A stretch of 64,000 nt of DNA from CBDFJH01 sp965198095 (GTDB lineage Bacteria > Latescibacterota > UBA2968 > GCA-2709665). The stretch spans positions 1,426,001 to 1,490,000 of the forward strand of contig OZ240239.1 in the NCBI GenBank assembly GCA_965198095.1. Direction: 5' to 3'. This document shows positions 1 through 8,511 of the stretch, in pieces. Position 1 is the first letter of the stretch; the number at the start of each line of letters is the position of its first letter. The notes under the pieces were generated by a model. That model was not told where the DNA came from, ran no database searches, and was given only the letters and a program-made list of their open reading frames with translations. A program made the translations under genes and the position numbers.

Positions 1-1143
1 TGCTTCCTTCGCCTGCGCCGTCAATCGCCCGACGCGGTGTTCCCGCTGGGCCCCGGTGGTGATCTCAAGGCCCTTCCACAGGAGGTCGAAGCTCCTCGTC
101 AGGTGCGGGGACGCCTCGTGCCGCATGTGATAGAACGGACGCGCCGACACCGGGTAGTCGGTGACGAAGAGGAAATCGTGGCCGTGCTCGACGCGAATGT
201 AGTCGGAAAGCGTTCGCTCGCCTCGAGAGTCCAGGTCGCCGGACGGCGACACGTCACAGCCCTGCGCGGCCAGATATCCGATGGCCTCTTGAAACGGTAG
301 ACGCGGAAACGGCACGGCAGGTGCCGCGACCTCGACCCCCAGCTTGTCGAAGATCTCCGCTCCGTGCTTTCTTCCAATGACGTCAAGGGTGTGTGAAAGC
401 CACCTCTCCTCGAAACGCATGACATCTTCGTGGGACCGGATCCAGCCCATCTCCACGTCCACGCTCGTGAATTCCGTCGTGTGTCGCGACGTGAACGAGG
501 GGTCTGCCCGGAACACGGGCGCGATTTCGAAGACGCGATCCAGGCCGCCGGAAATCGCCATCTGTTTGTAAAACTGCGGCGATTGGGCCAGATAGGCCCG
601 CCTCTTGAAATAAGGCAGCGCGAAGAGCTCGGAGCCGGATTCACTGGCCGTTCCCATCAGCTTCGGCGTGTGAATCTCCACAAAGCCCTCGGAGATCCAG
701 AAATGCCGCATCGCGGCTTCCAGTGTGGTCTGCACTCGAAAAATGAGCTGGACTTCAGGGCGTCGCAGATCCAGGTATCGCCGGTCGAGCCTGAGATCCT
801 GGCCGGGCAGCGGGGAGGTAAACGGATCCACGGGCAGCGGGGAGGCCGCCACGCTCTCGATTTGAAGACCGGTCGCCTCGATCTCGATTCCGCCGAGTTT
901 CACGTCCGGATTTCCCACCACGGTTCCGGTGAGCGTCACCGCGGACTCTCGCGTAAGGCGAGAGACGCGCTCTGCCAGCTCGGGTTTCCGCAGCTTCTCG
1001 ATCACCGCCTGGGCGTAGCCTGTCCGGTCGCGAAGAATCAGGAAAACGATGCGCTTCTGGTCACGGATCGCGTGAATCCATCCCTGGAGTGTCGCCGAAC
1101 GGCCGATCCTGTCCTTGAGCTCGGAAATCAAACAGCGTTCCAC
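1..1143 (-). CDS. aspS: Aspartyl-tRNA synthetase, archaeal/non-discriminating type (3' end outside window)
   Basis: Charges tRNA-Asp, and in non-discriminating forms also tRNA-Asn, with aspartate. The frame runs 381 codons from a GTG at 1143 with an AGGAGG-type ribosome site just upstream and leaves the window at base 1. An N-terminal OB-fold anticodon domain (about residues 1-105) is followed by a class II core. Motif 2 reads FRADPSFTSRHTTEF and a later stretch reads ITTGAQREHR, both the short archaeal pattern; the GAD insertion of ordinary bacterial AspRS is absent. About 50 C-terminal residues with motif 3 lie outside. Specificity for tRNA-Asn cannot be read here. Confidence 0.93.
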   Translation of the reverse strand, partial: MERCLISELKDRIGRSATLQGWIHAIRDQKRIVFLILRDRTGYAQAVIEKLRKPELAERVSRLTRESAVTLTGTVVGNPDVKLGGIEIEATGLQIESVAASPLPVDPFTSPLPGQDLRLDRRYLDLRRPEVQLIFRVQTTLEAAMRHFWISEGFVEIHTPKLMGTASESGSELFALPYFKRRAYLAQSPQFYKQMAISGGLDRVFEIAPVFRADPSFTSRHTTEFTSVDVEMGWIRSHEDVMRFEERWLSHTLDVIGRKHGAEIFDKLGVEVAAPAVPFPRLPFQEAIGYLAAQGCDVSPSGDLDSRGERTLSDYIRVEHGHDFLFVTDYPVSARPFYHMRHEASPHLTRSFDLLWKGLEITTGAQREHRVGRLTAQAKEA

Positions 1144-1164
1144 GGGCGTGCCTCCTGTCGTGAG

Positions 1165-1199
1165 AAAAAAAAGGCCCGTCGTTGGATCCAACGACGGGC
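1165..1199 (-). terminator. Intrinsic terminator in the aspS leader (distal attenuator)
   Basis: A perfect 26-nt palindrome (1174-1199) is followed on the minus strand by eight T (1172-1165). It ends about 20 nt before the aspS start codon, so it must be read through for aspS to be expressed. That position indicates an attenuator rather than a gene-end terminator. Confidence 0.85.
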
Positions 1200-1391
1200 T
1201 GAGATTGAAGCAGGGCTGTAAGCGACACAGATGCCGGTCCCGCACGCCGTCGGATCGGGTGAGGGTTTTCATTGGGGTTGCGGTCGTGATCGGGATCGCG
1301 CGCGAGCAGGATCGACTGCGCCTCGATCTGCCTCGTTGACGGCCGCTTCTCGTGTCTCATCGATCCGCTTGACATGGCTGTTCTAGGAAAC

Positions 1392-1425
1392 AAAAAACCC
1401 GCTGTCGAGGCGTCTCAACGGCGGG
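1392..1425 (-). terminator. Intrinsic terminator in the aspS leader (proximal attenuator)
   Basis: On the minus strand a GC-rich stem (1425-1398, 12 bp with one mismatch and one wobble) is followed by TTTTTTG. It lies 28 nt after the stop of the leader ORF at 1575-1453 and 225 nt before the second terminator. It could alternatively end transcription from the fdh operon, but the aspS promoter lies upstream of it. Confidence 0.75.
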
Positions 1426-1452
1426 ATTCGAATTCAGCTCGGGTCGATCTGC

Positions 1453-1575
1453 TCAGAATCGCATACGATCCCGCCTTCGCATACCGGCACGATCCCGGTT
1501 GGCATTGGCGGCCGGATTCGCGCACGCAGCGCCGAGTCGGTTCGAGCAGACGCGGAATGTCGGTTGAAGCATCAT
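1453..1575 (-). CDS. Putative Asn-rich leader peptide of aspS
   Basis: A 40-residue ORF begins with two ATG codons behind a good ribosome site (AGGAG, about 9 nt upstream). It carries Asn at 12, 20, 24 and 26 and Asp at 28 and 36, then stops 28 nt before an intrinsic terminator. Position between promoter and terminator and enrichment for the synthetase's cognate residues fit ribosome-mediated attenuation. It is also rich in Arg and Ala, so the Asn bias could be chance. No known family. Confidence 0.45.
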   Translation of the reverse strand: MMLQPTFRVCSNRLGAACANPAANANRDRAGMRRRDRMRF

Positions 1576-1609
1576 GGTTGGCATCTCCTGTTGCACGGCG
1601 ACAGGTTAC

Positions 1610-1638
1610 AAGATATCGACGGAACGGGGGGAAGTCAA
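1610..1638 (-). promoter_or_regulatory. Sigma70-like promoter of aspS
   Basis: TTGACT (1638-1633), a 17-nt spacer and TATCTT (1615-1610). It starts about 50 nt beyond the stop of the FmdB-type gene and gives aspS a leader of about 460 nt. Confidence 0.6.
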
Positions 1639-1689
1639 GCTCGCCCGGTCAGAAAGGGTTGGCGCCTCAAGCAGCTTCGTGTCGAGGCG

Positions 1690-1914
1690 TCACAGTGAAC
1701 AGGCGCCCGGCCCGCGAGGATCTCCGCAGGTCCCGCAGGGCCCGATCGGTTCGCTGCCCGAAACGCTTCTCCGGCCCGTGCTCACCGCAAACGCCGAGAA
1801 CCGCTTCTCCAGGCGATGCCCCCCGCACGAAGGACAGCTCGGCTTTCTCGGCCCTTGCACGAGGAGCTCGAACGGGTGATCACAGGCATTGCAGACATAC
1901 TCGTAAATCGGCAT
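1690..1914 (-). CDS. FmdB-type zinc ribbon protein
   Basis: A 74-residue protein opening MPIYEYVCNACDHPFE, the standard start of the FmdB/YgiT-like regulatory zinc ribbon family. Metal ligands are the CNAC and CPSC pairs near residues 8-11 and 32-35; a second Cys group (CGTCGD) sits in the tail. It is the last gene of the formate dehydrogenase operon, 14 nt after fdhD. Family members commonly accompany molybdenum or formamidase/formate genes; the molecular role is not established. Confidence 0.85.
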   Translation of the reverse strand: MPIYEYVCNACDHPFELLVQGPRKPSCPSCGGHRLEKRFSAFAVSTGRRSVSGSEPIGPCGTCGDPRGPGACSL

Positions 1915-1928
1915 CTCGAATGCCCTTT

Positions 1929-2768
1929 CTAAAAGGAGATCCGCTCCGGATGTGCGTAGATATTGAACCCCCGGTCTCGGAGGAATCCGGCGAGCGTCAC
2001 CCCGACCTCGTCGGCCAGGTCCACGGCGAGCGAGCTGGCGGCTGAAACACTCGACACGATCGGGATCCGGGCCACCGCAGCCTTTTGCACGATCTCGAAA
2101 CTGGCCCGCCCACTCACGGAAAGGATCGCGGGTTGGCGCTCCCGTGCGTCCGCGCCCAGCAGACCGCCGTAAAGCAGCGTCCCGACCGCCTTGTCCACCG
2201 CGTTGTGTCGCCCCACATCCTCGTGACAGGCCAACAGGTCTCCGTCCGCCGACCATATCGCCGCGGCGTGCACGCCACCCGTCTGGGCGAATGTCGGCTG
2301 GTTTTTGCGCAATCGGTCCACGACGCTCAGCAACAGATCCAGCGACACGGCGGAGCCGGTTGGCATCGGCCGGCAGCGGGTCACCAGGTCTTCCACGCTC
2401 CGGCGCCCGCAGACCCCGCAGGCAGAGGTCGTCAGCGTGCCTCGCCGCGTGGCCGTCACCCGTTCCAGGTCCAGCGACACGCCGGGCGCCGGCAGAACGT
2501 CGATCGTATTCCCGTATCCCTCGGTCCCGGGCCGGCCGCAGTGAAACACGCGGCCCACGTCCTGGAACGAGTCTACGACCCCTTCCGCGTAGAGGAACCC
2601 CACCGCAAGCTTCGCATCCTCCCCCGGCGTTCGCATCGTGACTGCGAGCGGATCGCCCGCCACGCGAATCTCGAGCGGTTCTTCGACGGCCACGCTGTCT
2701 TCCGACGCCCCGACCAGCGCGCCGTCCTGAACGCGCGACACGGACCGCCTCGAAATCCCCGGATGCAT
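1929..2768 (-). CDS. fdhD: Formate dehydrogenase sulfurtransferase FdhD
   Basis: Transfers sulfur from a cysteine desulfurase to the Mo/W-bis-MGD cofactor before its insertion into formate dehydrogenase. The protein is 279 residues, normal for the family, with the CGVCG motif that carries the persulfide cysteines and the downstream HEDVGRHNAVDK block. The ATG at 2768 is chosen because GGAGG lies 9 nt upstream; an in-frame start 117 nt earlier lacks a site. It lies 89 nt after the catalytic subunit, which it matures. Confidence 0.94.
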   Translation of the reverse strand: MHPGISRRSVSRVQDGALVGASEDSVAVEEPLEIRVAGDPLAVTMRTPGEDAKLAVGFLYAEGVVDSFQDVGRVFHCGRPGTEGYGNTIDVLPAPGVSLDLERVTATRRGTLTTSACGVCGRRSVEDLVTRCRPMPTGSAVSLDLLLSVVDRLRKNQPTFAQTGGVHAAAIWSADGDLLACHEDVGRHNAVDKAVGTLLYGGLLGADARERQPAILSVSGRASFEIVQKAAVARIPIVSSVSAASSLAVDLADEVGVTLAGFLRDRGFNIYAHPERISF

Positions 2769-2857
2769 TCGATTTTTCCTCCGCGACCCCTGCGTTCTCG
2801 GAGGCATGCCTCCGCAGTGAGATTCGGCCGCGCGCCAAGCGAGACGATCCGTGGATC

Positions 2858-5569
2858 TTATACCGGCTCGATCCTGACCGGACAAACCTTGAACTCAGCC
2901 GTCTGCGTGATCGGATCGTAGCCCGAGCCTGTCAGCACGTTGACAGGCACGTCGCTGAAGCTGAAGCTGGCAAACACCGTGCCCCGGGGGGACCGCGCGG
3001 TCGACTTGGCCTTGATCTGGATCGAACCGCGCGAACTCGACACTCGGCACCACGCTCCTTCCTTCAGTCCCCAGTCCGCGAGGTCGTCCGGATGCACTTC
3101 GAGCGACTCTTCGGACAACAGATAGTCGATCCCCGCAGAACGACCCGTCTGAGTACGCGTATGATAGGATTGGAGCCGGCGTCCGGTCGTCATCCAGACC
3201 GGGAACTCCGCGCTCACCGTCTCTGCCGGGTTGCGGTATCGATGCTGCGTGAATTTCCCGCGTCCGTTCACGAACGTGCCCCGGTGCAGAATCGGCGTGC
3301 CGGCGTGCCCCGCCTCGGGCACGGGCCAGTGATATTCCCCCCTCTCGATCCGGTCCCAATCCAGACCGCGATAGATGGGTGACACGTCACAGAGTTCGTT
3401 GAACACCTCCTTCGCGGAGCTGAATTCGAACCCCTCGAAGCCCAGCCGCTTCGCAATCCGGCAGACGATCCACCAGTCCGGCCTGGCTTGGCCCGGCGGC
3501 GGGACGGCTGCCCGGAGGCGCTGCACGCGCCGCTCCGTATTCGCGCACACACCGTCCGTCTCCCCCCACGCCGTTGCGGGGAGCACGACGTCGGCAAGCT
3601 GCGCCGTATCGGTCAGGAAGATGTCGATCACCACAAGGTGATCCAGGCTCGTCAGCGCGTGCTCGCAGTGTTCTCGGTTCGGGTCGGACAGCAGCGTGTT
3701 TTCGCCGTCGATCAACATCGCCCGGATCCGGTCGCCGCAAAGATCCAGCGCGGTCACCTTCGTGATGCCTTTCTCCAGGTCGACCTCGTTCCCGTAACGC
3801 GCCTTGAACTTGGCCTGATTCGCCGGCTCGGTCACCGGCTGGAAGCCCGGATAGTGGTCCGGGAGCGCCCCGCTGTCCCCGGCGCCCTGGATGTTGTTCT
3901 GGCCCCGCATCGGATTGATGCCGGTCCCTTCGCGTCCCACGTTACCCGTCATCAGGGCCAGATTGCAGAGGCTCTGAACGTTGTCCACGCCGCAGATGTG
4001 TTCCGTGATCCCCAGGGTGTAGTAGATTGCCCCCCTGTCCGCCTTCCCGTACAGGATGGCCGCCTTCTCGATCTGCTTCGCCGGGACCTCCGTGATCCGC
4101 TCGGCCCATTCCGGTGGATATTCGTTGACGTGTTCCAGGAACGCTTCTCCGTCCACCGTTCGGTCGTGGATGAAGGCTTCATCCACCAGCTTCTCACGCG
4201 CGATCACGTGCGCCATGCCGAGCAGGAGCGCCACGTCCGACCCGACGCGGTGCGGCAGGTAGACATCGGCCAGATCGGCCAGCGGAATCCGTCTCGGGTC
4301 GGCGACGATGAGCTTCGCGCCGCGCGCCAGCGCGCGCTTGAGCCGAGTGGCGGCCACGGGATGGCATTCCGTCATGTTCGTGCCGATGCAGAAGATCACA
4401 TCCGGCTTTTCCATGTCCTCGAGCGGGTTCGTCATCGCGCCGCGTCCGATCGTGGCTGCCAGACCGGCAACCGTTGGAGCGTGTCAAGCACGGCTGCAGT
4501 TGTCGATGTAGTTCGTTCCGAACCCCGCCCGGATGAACTTCTGCATGGTATAGGCCGCCTCGCTCGGTGCCCGGCCCGAGGCGACGCCGTAGACGGCGTG
4601 CCTGCCGAACCGGTCGCGAGCCTTTCGGAAGCCTTCGGCCGTGCGGTCCAGCGCTTCGTCCCAGCTCGTCTCGTGCAGCGCCCCGTCTTCCCGCCTCACG
4701 AGCGGCATCTTCAGGCGATCTGCGTGCTGCACGAAGTCGAACGCGAACTGTCCCTTCACGCAGAGCGCGCCCAGGTTGGCGGGACCGTCCATCGCGGGCT
4801 GGACGCCTACGATCTGCGCCCCCTTCGTCAGCACGTCGACCGAACAGCCCACCCCGCAATAGGCACAGATCGTCCGCGTCTTTTCAATCGTCCCGGGCAC
4901 GTCCTTTTTGCGGAGCGCCTTCCTGTCGGCGAGGGCGCCGGTCGGGCAGGTCTGTACGCACTGGCCGCAGAACGTGCAGGACGAATCTTTCAGCAGCCCG
5001 TCGAATTCGGTCGTGATCTGCGTCTGGAAACCCCGGTTCATCACGTTGATCGCGTGGTCTCCCTCCTGTTCCGCGCAGACGCGCACGCACCGATAGCACG
5101 AAATGCAGAGGTCGTAATCTCGCATCAGGAAGGGGTTGTCGTCCTCGGGCTTGCTCCTTCCGGACCGTTTGCCGGCAAAGCGCCCGCTGCGCGCGTCGTA
5201 TCGGTCCACCCACGTCTGGAGCTCTTGAGCGGCGTAACCGCGCAGTGGATCGACGTCGATCTCCCGATTCTCGGACGCCACCATCTCCAGCAACACCTTT
5301 CGAAGGCGCTCGATCCGCTCGGTATGCGTCCGGACGACCATGTCGGGCGTCGCTTTCGTCGTGCACGAAGCGACCGGGCTGCGCGCACCCGCTACTTCGA
5401 CGACGCAGAGGCGGCAGGCCCCGAAGGCCTCCAGGCGCGGATCATAGCACAGCGTCGGGATTTCGGTCTCCTGCCGCTCGGCAATCTGGTATAGGGTCTC
5501 GCCGGGCGTATAAGGCACTTCCTCCCCGTTCAACGTGATCCAAGGCTTCGAATTCGCGGTCGAACCCAT
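2858..5569 (-). CDS. fdhF: NAD-dependent formate dehydrogenase catalytic subunit, selenoprotein (Sec362)
   Basis: Oxidises formate to CO2 at a Mo/W-bis-MGD centre and passes electrons along Fe-S clusters to the diaphorase subunit. It must be read as one 903-residue protein with TGA at 4486-4484 decoded as selenocysteine 362: the sequence around it is CSRA-Sec-HAPTVAGL, colinear with E. coli FdhF around Sec140. N-terminal 2Fe-2S ligands are C41, C52, C55 and C69; two 4Fe-4S clusters are C155-C165 and C198-C208; a third is C235, C238, C242 and C270. The MopB core and molybdopterin-binding tail follow. The start is 15 nt after the NuoEF gene. Automated callers would split it into two ORFs. Confidence 0.95.
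4454..4472 (-). promoter_or_regulatory. Bacterial SECIS hairpin in the formate dehydrogenase mRNA
   Basis: Starting 11 nt after the TGA, a 7-bp stem (GGTTGCC with GGCAGCC) closes the loop GGTCT. Both the spacing and the loop match the E. coli fdhF SECIS as I recall it, including T at position 17 counted from the TGA. This is the SelB-binding site that recodes the TGA. No selA, selB or selC gene is visible in the window. Confidence 0.85.
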
Positions 5570-5584
5570 TGCGTCAGTCCTTTC

Positions 5585-7267
5585 TTACCGGGGCCGAGGC
5601 GACAACGACCCGACGTGTTTTTTTACCGCTCCCGGGAAAAACCTCGTCAAGCTCTCCGTAATCAGCGGCGCTGCAATCCCAAGACCGCACGCGCTCACGG
5701 CCTTCATCGTCTCGCCGATCTCCGACACCTCGTCCAGCCAGAGATCGAGGTCCTGCGGTCCGGCCTCGCCCGCGAGCCGCTCCGTCAGGCGCTGCGTACC
5801 GATCCGGCAGGGAAAGCACTTTCCGCACGACTCTTCCGCGAAGAAGGCCATTCCCTCTCTCGCGACCTGAACGATATCCCGGCTGTCGTCGAACACCATG
5901 ATCCCTCCGGCGCCGAGAAAGGAGCCCTGTCCGCGGATGCTGGGCTCGTCCAGGCTGACCTCGAGTGCCTCGCCCGCCAGGAATCCACCCGACAGCCCGG
6001 CCATCGTGACCGCCTGAATCGAACGCCCTTCGGGCGGTCCGCCCGCCCAGTCGTGGAGGAGCGTCTTCAGCGGCAGACCCAGCGGCACTTCGTAATTTCC
6101 CGGACGCCGGATGTCCCCCGAGAGACTGATCACCTTCGTGCCGGCCTGGCCGTTCATCCCCAGGTTTTCGTACCAGCCCGCCCCGCGGCGCAGAATCTGC
6201 GGCGTCGCCACGATCGTCTCTACATTGTTGACGACCGTCGGCAGATTGTCGTAGCCGTGCGTCACCGGGAAGGGTGGACGGTTTCGGGGAAAAGGGTGCT
6301 TCCCCTCCAGACTGTTCAGGAGGGACCCCTCTTCACCACATACGTAGGCCCCCGCCCCCCTCCGGAGATGAAGTCGGAAATCGAAATCCTTCTCCAGAAT
6401 CCGCCCCCCGAGGAGTCCCGCGCCTTCTGCCTCCTCGATTGCGCGATCCAGCGTGCGAAAGGTCTCAGGATACTCGTATCGGAGATAGATGAAGCCGCGA
6501 GTCGCCCCCGTCGCGTAGGCGGCCAGCAGCATCCCTTCGATCACCGCGTGAGGGTCGTAGTCCAGGATGGCCCGGTCTTTGAAGCATCCCGGTTCGCCCT
6601 CGTCCGCATTGCAGACGATCGTCTTCGGTTCGCGTTCCGCATCTGCGACCGCCTGCCATTTCTGTCCCGTGGGAAATCCGGCCCCACCGCGGCCCGCCAG
6701 TCTGCTTTCCGCGATCAGGTCGACGACCTCCTTCGGCGTCATCTCCTCCACGGCGCGCGCCAGCCCCTGATACCCGCCGGTCCGTCGATACCCGTCGATC
6801 TCCGCGCGGTCCGGCTCCCGAATCGAGGCGAACACGCACTCCTCCAGTCTTCCCGGGCTCGGCGGCGGCAGGGGGCTCGGCCGATCTTCCAGCCCACCCG
6901 CCGTCCTCCCCACGAGCACCCCGTCCCCTCTGAGCACCGGAACGGGATCGTCGCAGCGCCCCGCGCAGGGCATGGCCCTCGCCCCGTCCCGGCTCAGCCC
7001 TTCCAGCAGATCCGGCCCCGACCTCAACGCGCAGATGGGACCCGTACAGACTTTGGGCACGCTCCGGCCGCCGGGAGTTCGGGACAGATGGTGGTAGAAT
7101 GAGACCGTCCCAAAAAGCTCCGCCACCGGAATCTTCAAAGCGGCCGAGACCTGCCGGATGGCATCATCCGAAATAAACCCGTCCCGGTCCTGAAACGCGT
7201 GAAGGAGCGGGAGCAGGGGCGCCGGTTCTTCGCGCCAAGTGTCGATCAACGCCTTGTCCGTTGTCAT
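5585..7267 (-). CDS. NuoE-NuoF fusion, diaphorase subunit of formate dehydrogenase
   Basis: Takes electrons from the formate dehydrogenase catalytic subunit and reduces NAD+ using FMN. Residues 1 to about 145 are a NuoE (thioredoxin-like 2Fe-2S) domain with CTGPIC and CAGRC ligands. Residues about 150-560 are NuoF, with the NADH/FMN loop GRGGAGFPTG, the GAYVCGEE block and the SCGKCFPCR 4Fe-4S site. Separate subunits in many bacteria are fused here. It is the first gene of a four-gene operon, 15 nt before the catalytic subunit. Confidence 0.93.
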   Translation of the reverse strand: MTTDKALIDTWREEPAPLLPLLHAFQDRDGFISDDAIRQVSAALKIPVAELFGTVSFYHHLSRTPGGRSVPKVCTGPICALRSGPDLLEGLSRDGARAMPCAGRCDDPVPVLRGDGVLVGRTAGGLEDRPSPLPPPSPGRLEECVFASIREPDRAEIDGYRRTGGYQGLARAVEEMTPKEVVDLIAESRLAGRGGAGFPTGQKWQAVADAEREPKTIVCNADEGEPGCFKDRAILDYDPHAVIEGMLLAAYATGATRGFIYLRYEYPETFRTLDRAIEEAEGAGLLGGRILEKDFDFRLHLRRGAGAYVCGEEGSLLNSLEGKHPFPRNRPPFPVTHGYDNLPTVVNNVETIVATPQILRRGAGWYENLGMNGQAGTKVISLSGDIRRPGNYEVPLGLPLKTLLHDWAGGPPEGRSIQAVTMAGLSGGFLAGEALEVSLDEPSIRGQGSFLGAGGIMVFDDSRDIVQVAREGMAFFAEESCGKCFPCRIGTQRLTERLAGEAGPQDLDLWLDEVSEIGETMKAVSACGLGIAAPLITESLTRFFPGAVKKHVGSLSPRPR

Positions 7268-7349
7268 CGTCCAGTAAGTGTGGTTCTCGGCCGCGTTCCC
7301 GGTTTTCGCCGTTTGACGAATTATCGCATCGTCCGAATCGATGTTGTAT

Positions 7350-7379
7350 AATATAGCTCATTAAATAAGGCGTAATCAA
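7350..7379 (-). promoter_or_regulatory. Probable promoter of the formate dehydrogenase operon
   Basis: TTGATT (7379-7374), an 18-nt spacer and TATATT (7355-7350), with about 75 nt from the predicted start site to the first gene. A TATAAT on the opposite strand (7347-7352) may serve the divergent acetyltransferase but lacks a good -35. Confidence 0.5.
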
Positions 7380-7398
7380 GACCTTCCCCGATCAGGAC

Positions 7399-8376
7399 GT
7401 GAAGATGCGCGACATCTCCAGGCGCGAGGTCCCCGTTGCAGGCGATCTCAGGAAACAGATGAACTGCCTTTGGCACGAAACGCTTCAGAAACCCCTCACC
7501 GCCATGGCGGATGAATTGGCCGGTGAAGAGCTGGAACACAACCGGTTGATCTTCTACCTGACGCGTCAGGTAGAAGCACTGGCCGGAACGACCTCCATCA
7601 CCATCCCGGTCGGGAACCCGGAGTTCGGGGGGCTGGGCGAGGTGGCCACGACTCCGGCGTTTCGCCGCAGGGGCATCGCATACCGGCTCTGTGAGCGCGC
7701 CCGGGACGAATTTCGGGAAACTCGGGGCAAGGCGATCTTCCTGGCGACCGGAAACCCAGTCGCGGCGCGCGTCTATAACCGCCTCGGATGGCGCAGGCTC
7801 GCCAACGCGAACGTGATGGTTTGCGTCACGAACGGCGCGTCGCCCGAAGAGTTTATGGTCGACTACTACCGGCAGCCGGCGGAGGTCATCGTCCGTCCGG
7901 CTTCGGCGGCCGAGCGGGTCCCGATGATCCCGCTCCTCGTCACACCCCACGACGCGCAGGTGCTGGACGCGAACGTCGCCGGAATGTATTCCACGCGGCA
8001 GGCCCTCCAGAATTCCTGCATGGGCCTTTACCCGCGATACCAGAGGCCGGTCGCGGGCGGGAAGGGGGCCTGGTTCTGCGCACGCACGTCCGATGCCCGG
8101 CTGGTCGGCATGGCCACGGTTTGCCTGGACGGCGAGGGTGGATGCCGCGTGGACGGATTCGCGCACCGGAATTTCACGGCGGTGTGGGAGCCGCTGATCC
8201 AGGCGGCGGCGGGCTGGGGCGCGGACCGGGGAGTGAAAGCGTGTCGCGCCCTGCTCTCGGTCGAGGATGAGGAGAAACGGGCCCGGTTCGAAGCCCTTGG
8301 ATTTCGAGAGATCGGCAGGGGCGAGGATTTCGATCTGAAGGGGCGGAGCGTCCCGTCCGTCCGCTTGGAGACATAG
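7399..8376 (+). CDS. GNAT-family N-acetyltransferase, two-domain
   Basis: The 325-residue protein carries a GNAT acetyl-CoA site: GEVATTPAFRRRGIAYRL gives the RxxGxA loop, followed by FLATGNPVAARVYNRLGW, the usual beta5-alpha4 region. The C-terminal half looks like a second, degenerate GNAT fold ending in ARFEALGFREIGRGEDF. The start is GTG with a weak CAGGA site; an ATG two codons later is an alternative. It is divergent from the formate dehydrogenase operon. The acyl acceptor cannot be inferred. Confidence 0.8.
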   Translation: MKMRDISRREVPVAGDLRKQMNCLWHETLQKPLTAMADELAGEELEHNRLIFYLTRQVEALAGTTSITIPVGNPEFGGLGEVATTPAFRRRGIAYRLCERARDEFRETRGKAIFLATGNPVAARVYNRLGWRRLANANVMVCVTNGASPEEFMVDYYRQPAEVIVRPASAAERVPMIPLLVTPHDAQVLDANVAGMYSTRQALQNSCMGLYPRYQRPVAGGKGAWFCARTSDARLVGMATVCLDGEGGCRVDGFAHRNFTAVWEPLIQAAAGWGADRGVKACRALLSVEDEEKRARFEALGFREIGRGEDFDLKGRSVPSVRLET

Positions 8377-8511
8377 GGACTCACGGCGTTTTGCCCCGGT
8401 TCGACAGGGCCGGGAATCTGGACGATGGAGGCGGAACGGGCAGGGATGGACGATGCAGCTGTCATCGTCAGGGGCGCGGAGTGAGAATCGTCAACCAAGG
8501 GGGAGGGAAAC

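Noticed and set aside
430..1221. Plus-strand ORF of 263 codons over aspS
   Set aside because: Lies antisense to a clearly homologous aspS frame and shows no family features.
3488..5494. Plus-strand ORF of 668 codons
   Set aside because: Antisense to the formate dehydrogenase gene; an artefact of high GC.
7347..7352. TATAAT as promoter of the GNAT gene
   Set aside because: A consensus -10, but the only TTGACG lies 28 nt upstream, too far for sigma70; not listed as a promoter.
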